Below, one piece after another: positions 25,741-33,977 of a stretch of DNA of 48,382 nucleotides. A program made the translations under genes and the position numbers. The stretch comes from UBA7887 sp964408735 (GTDB lineage Bacteria; Pseudomonadota; Alphaproteobacteria; UBA7887). The stretch spans positions 1-48,382 of the forward strand of contig CAYPAX010000022.1 in NCBI GenBank assembly GCA_964408735.1, in the 5' to 3' direction. Under the pieces are notes generated by a model that saw nothing but the letters and a program-made list of their open reading frames with translations, was not told where the DNA came from and made no database searches. Each line of letters starts with the position of its first letter. Within the stretch, counting starts at the first letter, position 1.

Positions 25741-26654
25741 GCCATTCCCACCGGGGGTTTGCTGCGGCGGATGCCGTAGGCCGAGTGGACGACGAGGGCG
25801 CCGAGGATGATGCCGCCGCCGAGGAATGTGGTCGGGCCGGGTACCTCGCCGACGCCGATCCAGACCCAGAGCGGCGAGATCACCACTTCGACCAGGGTCA
25901 GCAGGCCGACCTCGGCCGGGGTCAGCAGGGGTGAGCCGCGGGCGAACAGCAGGAAGCCAAGCGCCAGCTGGAAGACGCCCATGCCCGCGAGCAGGGCGAA
26001 ATCCGTCGGGCTCGGCGAGGCGATGGCGGCGAAGGGCAGGGCGGCGAGGGCGGCAAACACACCTGCCAGGCCCATGGCCGGCACCATGTCCACGTGCTTG
26101 GCGCGGCGCATCAGCACGATGGAAATGCCAAAGCACAGCGCCACGCCGAGGGCCAGCAGGTCGCCGAGCCTGGCGGTTCCCGCGAAAGCCGCGTCGCGCG
26201 GGCCGAGCAGCATGACCAGCACGCCGCCGCTGGCCACGGCGAGGGCGATGACCGTGTGGATGCGCGGGCGCTCGCCGAGCAGCAGCCAGCCGAAGCTCGC
26301 CGCCACCAGGGGCGCAGCGCTCATCAGCACCAGCGCATTTGCCACCAGGGTCATGCTGATCGCCATGACGTAGAGGATGAAGGTGGCGGCGATCAGCGCG
26401 GCAACCACGACCCCCGAGATACCCAGCGCGCGCACGGCCTGCGGCGCCCGGCCGCGATAGCGCCACAGCACGTAGGCGGTCATGGTCAGGGCCAGGAAGC
26501 TCGAGCGCCAGAACACCGCCGTCCACTCGGAGACGTCGATGATGCGCAGCAGGATGCCGCTGGTGCTCCAGCACAGCGTGGCGCCGAGCACGAAGGCCAC
26601 GCCGCGCGCCTTGGAGCCGCTCGCAACGGCCAATGAGGGGTCTGATGCAGTCAT
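25737..26654 (-). CDS. EamA/DMT-family metabolite exporter
   Basis: A 305-residue inner-membrane transporter (ATG 26654; a longer start at 26675 adds seven residues). The ten hydrophobic helices and the two EamA repeats are clear: repeat 1 begins RGVAFVLGATLCWSTSGILL and repeat 2 about RLGDLLALGVALCFGISIVL. Members of the drug/metabolite superfamily export amino acids, nucleobases or other small molecules; the substrate is unknown. The stop TAG (25739-25737) is supplied by the end of the inverted-repeat element, and the last residues IRRSKPPVGMA may therefore have been altered by insertion. It is divergent from the luciferase-like gene with only 23 bases between the starts. Confidence 0.88.
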   Translation of the reverse strand: MTASDPSLAVASGSKARGVAFVLGATLCWSTSGILLRIIDVSEWTAVFWRSSFLALTMTAYVLWRYRGRAPQAVRALGISGVVVAALIAATFILYVMAISMTLVANALVLMSAAPLVAASFGWLLLGERPRIHTVIALAVASGGVLVMLLGPRDAAFAGTARLGDLLALGVALCFGISIVLMRRAKHVDMVPAMGLAGVFAALAALPFAAIASPSPTDFALLAGMGVFQLALGFLLFARGSPLLTPAEVGLLTLVEVVISPLWVWIGVGEVPGPTTFLGGGIILGALVVHSAYGIRRSKPPVGMA

Positions 26655-26664
26655 AACAAGTTGA

Positions 26665-26670
26665 TATACT
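26665..26670 (+). promoter_or_regulatory. Candidate -10 box for the luciferase-like gene
   Basis: TATACT in the context TTGATATACTGGCAAGAATG lies 8 bases before the ATG at 26678. If it is a real -10 element the transcript would begin at or next to the ATG, giving a leaderless message. No good ribosome binding site is visible in the 23-base divergent gap, which fits. The -35 region is weak, so the call is tentative. Confidence 0.3.
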
Positions 26671-26677
26671 GGCAAGA

Positions 26678-27655
26678 ATGAGCGACACGCAAACGATAGA
26701 TTTCGCCAGCTTCAATGCCGGCTTCGCGCGCCTCTTCCAGCCGGGGCGGTTGAGCCTCGGCCTGATGTTCCCCATCGAGGCCTATGGCCACGCGCATTGG
26801 GACATGCCGACCATGGCCGGGCAGGTTGAGCTGGCCAAGCGCGCCGAGGCGCTCGGTTTTGCCGGCCTCTGGGTGCGCGACGTGCCGCTGCGAGACCCCA
26901 ATTTCGGCGATGTCGGGCAGATCTACGACCCCTGGGTCTGGCTCGCCACCATCACCGCCGCGACGCGTGAGATCGCGCTGGGGACGGGCAGCATCATCCT
27001 GCCCTTGCGCCACCCTTTCCACATCGCCAAGGCGGCGGCCTCGATCGATCAGCTCAGTGGCGGGCGCTTGGTCATGGGAGTCGGCTCGGGCGACCGGCCG
27101 GTGGAATTCCCGGCCTTCGATGTCCCGTTCCAGGACCGTGGCGAGATTTTCCGCGAGTCCATCGCCCTGATCCGCGCCTCACTCGGCGAGGAATATCCCG
27201 ACATCCGCTCGTCCCTCGGCACGCTGCGCCATGCGGATGTCATTCCCAAGCCCCACGGCAATGCCATACCCATGCTTGTCACGGGCGGCAGCCAGCAGGA
27301 GCTCGACTGGACGGCGGAGCACAGCGACGGCTGGCTCACCTACGGCCAGCATCCGACGCGCCAGCGCCTGGTCATCGAGCAATGGCGGGCGAAGGTGGCG
27401 GCGTGCTCACCGGACAGGCCCAAGCCTTTCGCCCAAGGCCTGCACGTGGATCTGGCCGAGGACCCGGAAGAGGCGCCGACCCTGATCCACAACGGCTACC
27501 GCCTCGGGCGGGCGCGGCTCATTGAGCTCTTCGACTCCCTGCAGCACATCGGCGTCAACCACTGCCTGCTGAATTTCAAGTTCGCCCGCCGCCCGGCGGC
27601 CGAGATCGTCGAGGAGATCGCCGCCGAGGTGCTGCCGCGGTTCAGTTCACCTTGA
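26678..27655 (+). CDS. LLM-class flavin-dependent oxidoreductase
   Basis: A 325-residue bacterial luciferase-like flavoenzyme, a (beta/alpha)8 barrel using reduced F420 or FMN; alphaproteobacterial members usually depend on FMNH2. The start LSLGLMFPIEAYGHAHWDMP and the segment ALGFAGLWVRDVPLRDP, plus GTGSIILPLRHPFHIAKAAA and GGRLVMGVGSGDRP, are typical of the TIGR03571-like branch. The C-terminal ILLNFKFARRP region closes the barrel. Substrate unknown. Its last 14 bases overlap the 3' end of the convergent propeller gene. It is different from the second LLM gene at 45939. Confidence 0.88.
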   Translation: MSDTQTIDFASFNAGFARLFQPGRLSLGLMFPIEAYGHAHWDMPTMAGQVELAKRAEALGFAGLWVRDVPLRDPNFGDVGQIYDPWVWLATITAATREIALGTGSIILPLRHPFHIAKAAASIDQLSGGRLVMGVGSGDRPVEFPAFDVPFQDRGEIFRESIALIRASLGEEYPDIRSSLGTLRHADVIPKPHGNAIPMLVTGGSQQELDWTAEHSDGWLTYGQHPTRQRLVIEQWRAKVAACSPDRPKPFAQGLHVDLAEDPEEAPTLIHNGYRLGRARLIELFDSLQHIGVNHCLLNFKFARRPAAEIVEEIAAEVLPRFSSP

Positions 27656-29300
27656 GGCAGAGAATCTCCGAGGTGCCGCCTTCCAGCGACGTCAGCGGGA
27701 AGGGGTTGTTGGCGGCGCAGGCCTGGCCGTCGGCGGTGAAGCTGATATCCCGCGTATAGGTGCCGCGGAGCGGTGTCGGATAGGCCACGAAGCGCTCCTC
27801 CGAGGGGATGAAGCGGTACATGTAGTCGGTCACGGTGCCATTGATCCAGATTTCCTGGGTCTCCGGGTGCACGCCCAAGGCATAGGGCGCCGGGCGATAG
27901 CCTGCGGCGAATTCGGGCATGCGGTAGACCGTGGCATCGAAGCCGCCCTCTTTCGGCGTGATGCGCGCCAGCTCGCCCTCGGCGAAGCCTGCCACCCAAA
28001 GTGTACCGGCCTTGTCGAAATGCATGCGCCGCGGCCCGTGCATGGGCGAATCGTACTGCTCCACTTCCAGCGTATCCGGGTCGATGCGGCCGATCTTGTC
28101 GGCGAACAGGCGGCCGTACCAGATCGAGCCGTCGATGGGATTGACGTCGATGCCGTAGGTCCAGGTACCGCGCGAGCCGCCGAGCGGCCTGGCGGACGGC
28201 AGGGAAATGATGGTGCTCTCGCCCGTCACCGGGTCCAGGCGGCCGACATTGTCGGAAGCGGAATTGGTGAACCAGGCGATGCCCTTGGCATCGACGCGGA
28301 TGGTATGGGGATAGCGGGCGCCGGCGATCTTGTGCGACGGCTCCCATTCGGCGGTCATGGGGTTGAAGACGCCGATCGAGTTGGTGGCGGTATTGGTCAC
28401 GTAGTACTTGCCGTCATGGCCGAGCGCCATGGAATGGGGCATGTTGCGCGTGCCGGCGGAGAAGCTGCCGATCTCGCCGTCTGCCGCGTGGTACTGATTG
28501 CCGTTGCCGAGCTGGGAGATGTAGTCGGACTTGCCCGTGACGGGGTCGGTGACGGTGAAGTGGGACATCACCATATCCGCCGAGTAGATGATGCCGGTGT
28601 CGGGATGCACGATCGAATCGTGCGGGTTGCCGCGGGCGAGGCGGTATTCGGTGATCACGGTGTCGCTCAGCGAAGGATCGAGGGGGAAGTCGGGCCGGAC
28701 CGCGACCGGATTGCCGTCGAAGCCCCCTGACAGGATCTCGGCGCGCTGGCGGCGCTGCTGCTCATTATACTTGCCGCCCATGTAGCGGTGCATGCGCTGG
28801 ATCGTCATCTGCCAGTAGGACACGGATTGCGAGCGCCGCGTATAGGCATTGCCCAACTGATGGCAGGACAGGCAATCGCGCTGGAACTGGCGGCGGGTGA
28901 AAAGATCGCCCTCGCCGGTCTCGAATTCCAGGCCGCCGAAGTGATAGGCCGAGGGCAGGCTGGCCGATATCTCGGCCTCGCCCGTCATGGCCTCCATGAC
29001 CAGGCTTTCGGCGAGCGCGCCATCGCCGGCCAGCTCGATCTTCATCTTGAGGTCCCGATGATAGGGCGCGCGCAGGCGTACGCTCAACGTGCCCTGCAAA
29101 TCCGTCGTCAGCGTGAACACGCCGTCCGAATTCGAGAACACGCTTTGCGAGATGCCGGAGGTGGTGTCGCTGACGCGAACCATGGCGCCGTGCACGGCAT
29201 TGCCGTCGGTATCGGATATGGTGCCCGAGAAGGTGCCGGCCATGGCCGGCGCCGCAAGCGCCACGATGCCGGTGGCGAGTGTCAAGTCACGTATCGTCAT
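27642..29300 (-). CDS. Secreted Vgb-type propeller with a cytochrome c motif
   Basis: A 552-residue exported protein. Order of parts: a signal peptide (residues 1-21, ending AMA), a carboxypeptidase-regulatory-like beta domain (about 22-105), a single haem c motif CLSCH at 143-147 flanked by arginines, and a C-terminal seven-bladed propeller resembling virginiamycin B lyase (repeats such as GIAWFTNSASDNVGRLDPVT and DIWYGRLFADKIGRIDP-type blades). A ligand Met or His for the haem is not obvious; His120 or Met residues in 165-175 are candidates. Vgb opens streptogramin B, but many environmental proteins with this fold are not antibiotic lyases. The haem suggests an oxidoreductase, perhaps passing electrons to the bc1/cytochrome chain. 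It overlaps the LLM gene's 3' end by 14 bases. Confidence 0.8.
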   Translation of the reverse strand: MTIRDLTLATGIVALAAPAMAGTFSGTISDTDGNAVHGAMVRVSDTTSGISQSVFSNSDGVFTLTTDLQGTLSVRLRAPYHRDLKMKIELAGDGALAESLVMEAMTGEAEISASLPSAYHFGGLEFETGEGDLFTRRQFQRDCLSCHQLGNAYTRRSQSVSYWQMTIQRMHRYMGGKYNEQQRRQRAEILSGGFDGNPVAVRPDFPLDPSLSDTVITEYRLARGNPHDSIVHPDTGIIYSADMVMSHFTVTDPVTGKSDYISQLGNGNQYHAADGEIGSFSAGTRNMPHSMALGHDGKYYVTNTATNSIGVFNPMTAEWEPSHKIAGARYPHTIRVDAKGIAWFTNSASDNVGRLDPVTGESTIISLPSARPLGGSRGTWTYGIDVNPIDGSIWYGRLFADKIGRIDPDTLEVEQYDSPMHGPRRMHFDKAGTLWVAGFAEGELARITPKEGGFDATVYRMPEFAAGYRPAPYALGVHPETQEIWINGTVTDYMYRFIPSEERFVAYPTPLRGTYTRDISFTADGQACAANNPFPLTSLEGGTSEILCLKVN

Positions 29301-29321
29301 GCTGTCCTGCTTCGGGTTTCA

Positions 29322-30095
29322 TTATTGATCTTGGCAAGGGAAGGCCGCGGCAAGCGCCTCGGCGACGATGTCGTAGGCGGGCAAGCGCTCTTCGCTGTAG
29401 CTGAGTGCGTCGAGACGCGCGTAAACGGGCGCGGCGACAAGCTCGCCGGGCGGTGCACGGCTCATCATGAGCGAGCGCGGCACGCATATGGTGGAGCCGC
29501 CGAACCCGGAATCCGCCACCGCCAGGATATAGCCGCGGCAGACCATGCGGCCACGAATGTCATCACCGAGACAGTCCTTGGCGAGATTGCCCGCGCTGAC
29601 GAAGGGATTGTCGCTGGGCCGCGCGTTATAAGCCATTGAGGCGCGCACCGCCGCCTCGTCGAAGTCGAGCGCCGCGAAGCCAGCATTGCCGAGCAGGTCG
29701 CGAAGCTCGGCGTCGCGCGCGTCCCGCGCCGCGATGGCCCGCTCAACCATCTGCTCGCGGTCGATCTCTTCATTGCCGCGTGCTGCCAGGATGGCTTCGC
29801 GCGTCGCATCGTAGTCTGCGAGGATGGCGTCGAGCGCCTGCGCATAGGCGGCGTTGACGCCGCGCTCGACAGCCATGGCCACGAGCTGCTCCCGCTCCAG
29901 TTGGCGAAATTCCCGGTCGCGGGCGAGGCTCGCCTGTTCACGCGCCTCGAACTCGCGATCCATCTCCTCGAACTCACAAGCAAGTCGCCCGGCAATGCCG
30001 CGCCCGTCGCAGTCCTGCGCGCTCGCATGGGAGACCACAAACACGGAAGCGTATGCTGCGATCAAGGGTCGGAGAAAGTGGAACCGACCGGCCAT
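29322..30095 (-). CDS. Exported coiled-coil protein with a Rap1a/Tai-like domain
   Basis: A 257-residue protein with a Sec signal (FLRPLIAAYASVFVVSHASA, cleaved before QDCDG). Residues 30-150 are a charged, helical Glu/Arg/Ala-rich region likely to be a coiled coil. The C-terminal 90 residues resemble the Rap1a/Tai family: AGNLAKDCLGD, then CRGYILAVADSGFGG, ICVPRSLM and the closing AAAFPC, with cysteines in the spacing that gives disulfides. Rap1a proteins are periplasmic immunity proteins against type VI amidase effectors; no effector or type VI gene is seen here, so the domain may serve another role. The ATG is 3 bases from the structured repeat, leaving no clear ribosome binding site outside it. 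Confidence 0.65.
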   Translation of the reverse strand: MAGRFHFLRPLIAAYASVFVVSHASAQDCDGRGIAGRLACEFEEMDREFEAREQASLARDREFRQLEREQLVAMAVERGVNAAYAQALDAILADYDATREAILAARGNEEIDREQMVERAIAARDARDAELRDLLGNAGFAALDFDEAAVRASMAYNARPSDNPFVSAGNLAKDCLGDDIRGRMVCRGYILAVADSGFGGSTICVPRSLMMSRAPPGELVAAPVYARLDALSYSEERLPAYDIVAEALAAAFPCQDQ

Positions 30096-30098
30096 GGC

Positions 30099-30366
30099 CT
30101 AGAGCGTGTCGCAGTTAATTGAAGTCAGTTTTACCGGCCTCAGCGCCGCCCTGGCTAGACGCGCGCCGCCGCGCGATGTGAGCGCATCGGGCAAGACGCG
30201 CAACGACGCCAGGGCGTCGCTGAGGCCGGCCTGCGGTGGGCCAAGGAGGCTTTTCGGATGCGTCGCGACCCTTGGCCGATACCACACATCGCCCGGCGCG
30301 CCGCTCCTGCCCGAAAAGCCACCTTGGACCATCAAACCGGCTCCAATTAACCGCGACACGCTCTAG
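30099..30366. mobile_element. 268-bp structured repeat, complete copy
   Basis: Inverted ends of about 34 bases: the left begins CTAGAGCGTGTCGCAGTTAA, and the reverse complement of the right begins CTAGAGCGTGTCGCGGTTAA, with four mismatches. Two internal hairpins follow each other: 30134-30154 pairs with 30209-30229 (one mismatch in 21), and 30238-30257 pairs with 30311-30330 (about three mismatches in 20). No gene is inside. A second copy begins at 48246. The termini C-TA-GAGCG...CGCTC-TA-G suggest a TA-targeting transposon family (IS630-like). Its ends abut the petC stop and lie 3 bases upstream of the Rap1a-like gene. Confidence 0.8.
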
Positions 30367-31154
30367 TGCAGGTCTTTCCAGACCTTGCGCTTGGTGGCGT
30401 AGAACAGCCCCGTCATGACCAGCACGAAAAGCATGACCGAGAGGCCCATGTTCTTGCGCCGCTCCATGTCGGGCTCCGATGCCCAGGCGAGGAAGGTGAC
30501 GACGTCGCGCGCCTCCTGCTCGATCGAGGCCTCGGTACCGTCGGCATATTCCACGTCGTCGCCCCACAAGGGCTGCGACATGGCGATCTGGTGGCCGGGG
30601 AAGTAGGGGTTGTAGGCGAGCCCGTCGCCGATCTCCAGATCCTCCGGCGGCTCGTGATAGCCGGTCAGCAGCGCATAGATGTAGTTGGCGCCGTCGTGGC
30701 GCGCCTTGACCATCAGCGAGAGATCCGGCGGCGCCTTGCCGAAATTCATCGCGGCGGCCGCCTTTTCGTTGGCGTAAGGCGCAGGGAAAGTGTCCGTCGG
30801 CCGCGCCGTGCGCATAAGCAGATAGCCGTCCCCGTCGAATATCTCGCCGTCCTCATTGGGGCCGGCCGGGACTTCGTACTGCGCGGCAATCGCCTTGATC
30901 TGGTCCTCGTTGTAGCCGAGGCCGGCAAGGTCGCCGTAACGCAGATATTTGGCGCCGTGGCAGCCGGCGCAGACCGTCAGGAAGACCTGCAGGCCGCGCT
31001 GGGCCTCGGCGCGGTCGTAGTGGCCGAAGATGCCGTTGAAGCTCCAATGCTCCTGGTGCGGGTGCTCGGCACCGCCGGCCGCTTGCGCCCCGTTTGCGGC
31101 CAGGCAAAGGGCGATGGCCGCCGCGGCGGCGCGAACCTTGAGTCCCATGCGCAT
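30363..31154 (-). CDS. petC: Cytochrome c1, bc1 complex
   Basis: Haem c subunit of the cytochrome bc1 complex, which accepts electrons from the Rieske protein and passes them to soluble cytochrome c. The 263-residue precursor has a signal peptide, haem motif VCAGCH at 61-66, the cytochrome c1 hallmark CHGAKYLRYGDLAGLGY, a probable ligand Met in AAAMNFGKAPPDLS, and a C-terminal anchor helix (MGLSVMLFVLVMTGLFYATK). ATG 31154 overlaps the petB stop (TGATG). The stop TAG (30365-30363) lies in the end of the structured repeat. Length is normal, so the repeat has not removed domain sequence; the residues are KVWKDLH. Confidence 0.95.
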   Translation of the reverse strand: MRMGLKVRAAAAAIALCLAANGAQAAGGAEHPHQEHWSFNGIFGHYDRAEAQRGLQVFLTVCAGCHGAKYLRYGDLAGLGYNEDQIKAIAAQYEVPAGPNEDGEIFDGDGYLLMRTARPTDTFPAPYANEKAAAAMNFGKAPPDLSLMVKARHDGANYIYALLTGYHEPPEDLEIGDGLAYNPYFPGHQIAMSQPLWGDDVEYADGTEASIEQEARDVVTFLAWASEPDMERRKNMGLSVMLFVLVMTGLFYATKRKVWKDLH

Positions 31155-32431
31155 CACGAGCCCTCCCCGGCGCCGCTTTTCAATACCGGTTCGGATATAC
31201 TGGTCGGCACCGGTCTGGTCTTTTCGAAACGCGACAGCAACGGCACGATGACCAGGAAGTGCACGAAGTAGTAGACCGTGGCGAGCTGCCCCAGATGGAC
31301 ATACTGGAAGCCGCCGGTACCCCCGAACACGGCATCGCTCGGCACCTTGCCGCCGACGATGCCGAGAATTATGGAATCGGCCACCAGGATCCAGAACAGG
31401 TACTTGTAGACCGGCCGGAAGCGGGCGCTGCGCGCCGGTGAGCGGTCGAGCCAGGGCAGGGCCAGCAGCACCAGGATCGAGGCGAACATCAGGATCACGC
31501 CGATCAGCTTGGCCGACAGGAACCAGACGTCGAAGGTGGCCGAGCGCAGCACCGCGTAGAACGGCAGGAAGTACCATTCGGGCACGATGTGCGAGGGCGT
31601 CACCAGGGGGTCGGCCGGGATGTAGTTGTCCGGATGGCCCATATAGTTCGGCGCGAAGAAAACAAAGGCGAAGAAGACGATGAAGAAGACGCCGATGCCG
31701 AACAGATCCTTCACGGTGTAGTAGGGATGGAACGGGATCGAGTCCTTGTCGCTCTTGGTCTCGATGCCGATCGGGTTGTTCGAGCCGAAGCGGTGCAGCG
31801 CCCACAAATGCAGCACCACCAGCGCCACGATCACGAAGGGCAGCAGATAATGCAGGCTGTAAAAGCGCTGCAGCGTCGGATTGCCGACCGCGAAGCCGCC
31901 CCACATCCATTCGACAACGTCTGTGCCGACCACGGGTATGGCCGAGAACAGGTTGGTGATCACCGTCGCGGCCCAGAAGCTCATCTGGCCCCACGGCAGC
32001 ACGTAACCCATGAATGCCGTGGCCATCATAGCCAGCAGGATGAAAATGCCGAGCCACCACAACAGCTCGCGTGGCGCGCGATAGCTGCCGTAATAGAGGC
32101 CGCGGAAGACATGGATATAGACCACGGCGAAGAAGGCCGCGCCCCCGTTGGCATGCACATAGCGCAGCAGCCAGCCATAGTTCACGTCGCGCATGATGCG
32201 CTCGGTGCTGTCGAAGGCCATGTCCACATGCGGCGTATAATGCATCGCCAGCACGATGCCGGTGGCCAGCTGGATGACCAGCACCAGCCCCGCCAGGGAG
32301 CCGAAGTTCCACCAGTAATTCAGGTTCCGCGGAGTCTTGTAGACGACCACCGCTTCGTTCATCAGGGAGAAGATCGGCATCCGGTAATCGATCCATTTGC
32401 CGATTCGCATAACCATTGAGGAATCGCTCAT
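31154..32431 (-). CDS. petB: Cytochrome b, bc1 complex
   Basis: The 425-residue membrane subunit with the two b haems and the Qo and Qi quinone sites. Eight transmembrane helices are visible. Diagnostic motifs include the N-terminal GIVLAMHYTP, the haem-ligand region VHANGGAAFFAVVYIHVFRG, GYVLPWGQMSFWAATVI (cd loop of the Qo site) and PEWYFLPFYAVLR, the PEWY loop. ATG 32431 is preferred; the open frame continues upstream into the Rieske gene in another frame. It lies 13 bases after petA and its stop overlaps petC. The order petA-petB-petC is typical of alphaproteobacteria. Confidence 0.97.
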   Translation of the reverse strand: MSDSSMVMRIGKWIDYRMPIFSLMNEAVVVYKTPRNLNYWWNFGSLAGLVLVIQLATGIVLAMHYTPHVDMAFDSTERIMRDVNYGWLLRYVHANGGAAFFAVVYIHVFRGLYYGSYRAPRELLWWLGIFILLAMMATAFMGYVLPWGQMSFWAATVITNLFSAIPVVGTDVVEWMWGGFAVGNPTLQRFYSLHYLLPFVIVALVVLHLWALHRFGSNNPIGIETKSDKDSIPFHPYYTVKDLFGIGVFFIVFFAFVFFAPNYMGHPDNYIPADPLVTPSHIVPEWYFLPFYAVLRSATFDVWFLSAKLIGVILMFASILVLLALPWLDRSPARSARFRPVYKYLFWILVADSIILGIVGGKVPSDAVFGGTGGFQYVHLGQLATVYYFVHFLVIVPLLSRFEKTRPVPTSISEPVLKSGAGEGS

Positions 32432-32444
32432 GCCCTGGGTCCCG

Positions 32445-32972
32445 TCAGCCGATTTTGACAGTGGTGTCGTCGAGGAAGATGTACTCCGGAATCCACAGAT
32501 TCTCCGGCGCCGGGCCTTTGCGAATTCGCCCCGAGGTGTCGTAGTGCGAGGCATGGCAGGGGCAGAACCAGCCGCCATATTCGCCCGCGTCGCCAAGGGG
32601 AATGCAGCCGAGATGGGTGCAGACAGCCACCATGATCAGCCATTCGGCCTTTTGCACCCGCTCCGCGTCGCTCTGCGGGTCGCGCAAATCCGCCAGCGGC
32701 ACGGCCTCGGCTTCAGCGATTTCCGCCGCCGTGCGGTGGCGCACGAATACCGGCTTGCCGCGCCACATGACCTTGATCGACTGGCCTTCCACGATGGCCG
32801 ACAGGTCGACCTCCGTCGAAGCCATCGCCAGGACGTCGCGGGCCGGGTTCATCTGATGAACCAGCGGCCAGACGGCGGCAACCGTGCCCACCGCTGTTAC
32901 CGCGCCCGTGGCCAAATAGAGAAAATCGCGCCGGGTTTCGCCGTCCGGCCCGTGGGCAGTATTGTCGGTCAT
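32445..32972 (-). CDS. petA: Rieske iron-sulfur protein, bc1 complex
   Basis: The 175-residue 2Fe-2S subunit that moves electrons from quinol to cytochrome c1. A TRRDFLYLATGAV twin-arginine-type N-terminus with one hydrophobic helix anchors it in the membrane, as usual for Rieske proteins exported by Tat. The cluster-binding boxes are intact: CTHLGC and CPCHASHYDTSGRI. The flexible hinge follows the helix (PARDVLAMA). ATG 32972 is chosen because it gives the family start; the long open frame upstream is antisense to hemF. It heads petABC and is divergent from hemF, with 147 bases between the starts that should hold both promoters. Confidence 0.97.
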   Translation of the reverse strand: MTDNTAHGPDGETRRDFLYLATGAVTAVGTVAAVWPLVHQMNPARDVLAMASTEVDLSAIVEGQSIKVMWRGKPVFVRHRTAAEIAEAEAVPLADLRDPQSDAERVQKAEWLIMVAVCTHLGCIPLGDAGEYGGWFCPCHASHYDTSGRIRKGPAPENLWIPEYIFLDDTTVKIG

Positions 32973-33119
32973 CCGGGATCCTTCTCCGCCACGCCGATGG
33001 GACGCGGATTTTGTGCCTGAATCCTCAGGGGTTGTCCAGGGATATAGCCCGGAATCATGCCTCTTCCAGGGGCGCGCCTGTGGCCCTATTGTGCGCGCGC
33101 ATCGAATGCGGGAGGCATC

Positions 33120-33977
33120 GTGAGCGAAAGCGAGACCGTAGAGCAGAGGAAGGCGCGTGCCAGCGTCTGGTTCGCCGAATTGCGCGACCGCATATGCGCC
33201 GCCTTTGAGGCGCTGGAGGACGAGCTTGCCGCCGGGCCCCACGGCGATGCTGTGCCGGGGCGTTTCGAGCGCGCCACCTGGGAGCGTTACGGCGGTGGCG
33301 GCGGCGTCATGTCGGTGATGCGCGGTCGCGTGTTCGAGAAGGTCGGCGTCAACATCTCGACCGTATTCGGCGAGTTCTCCGAGGCCTTTCGCGGCCAGAT
33401 TCCCGGCGCCGATGAGGATCCGCGCTTCTGGGCCAGCGGCATATCCCTGGTCGCCCACATGTGCTCGCCCCTGGTGCCGGCGGTGCATATGAATACTCGC
33501 CATATCGTCACCACGCGGTCGTGGTTCGGCGGCGGCGCCGATCTCACGCCGATGGTTGCGGACGACGACGATACGGCACGCTTTCACGCTGCCCTGAAGG
33601 CGGCCTGCGATGCCCATGACGTGGCCGATTACGCGCGCTTCAAGGCCTGGTGCGACGACTATTTCTTCCTGCCCCACCGGGACGAGCCGCGTGGCGTCGG
33701 CGGCATCTTCTACGACAATCTGGAAGGCGACTGGAAGGCCGGCTTCGCCTTCACCCAGGATGTCGGGCGCGCCTTTCTCGAGGCCTATCCCGAGATCGTG
33801 CGCCGCCACCTGAACGAGCCCTGGACCGCGGAGCAGCGCGAACACCAGCTCGTGCGCCGCGGCCGCTATGTGGAATTCAACCTGCTGCACGACCGGGGTA
33901 CCAAATTCGGCCTCGCCACCGGCGGCAACACCGAAGCGATTCTCATGTCTATGCCACCGGAGGTGAAATGGCCTTGA
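33120..33977 (+). CDS. hemF: Oxygen-dependent coproporphyrinogen III oxidase
   Basis: Converts coproporphyrinogen III to protoporphyrinogen IX with oxygen, in haem synthesis, which fits a bc1-using aerobe. The 285-residue protein has the family blocks HMNTRHIVTTRSWFGGGADL, PHRDEPRGVGGIFYDNL and RRGRYVEFNLLHDRGTKFGL. GTG 33120 is chosen because GGGAGG lies 5 bases upstream and the preceding in-frame residues look noncoding. Its stop overlaps the next gene by 10 bases. It is transcribed divergently from petABC. Confidence 0.96.
   Translation: MSESETVEQRKARASVWFAELRDRICAAFEALEDELAAGPHGDAVPGRFERATWERYGGGGGVMSVMRGRVFEKVGVNISTVFGEFSEAFRGQIPGADEDPRFWASGISLVAHMCSPLVPAVHMNTRHIVTTRSWFGGGADLTPMVADDDDTARFHAALKAACDAHDVADYARFKAWCDDYFFLPHRDEPRGVGGIFYDNLEGDWKAGFAFTQDVGRAFLEAYPEIVRRHLNEPWTAEQREHQLVRRGRYVEFNLLHDRGTKFGLATGGNTEAILMSMPPEVKWP

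Noticed and set aside
27642..29300. Streptogramin resistance gene
   Set aside because: The propeller is Vgb-like, but the added haem motif and beta domain, and the environmental context, do not support an antibiotic lyase.
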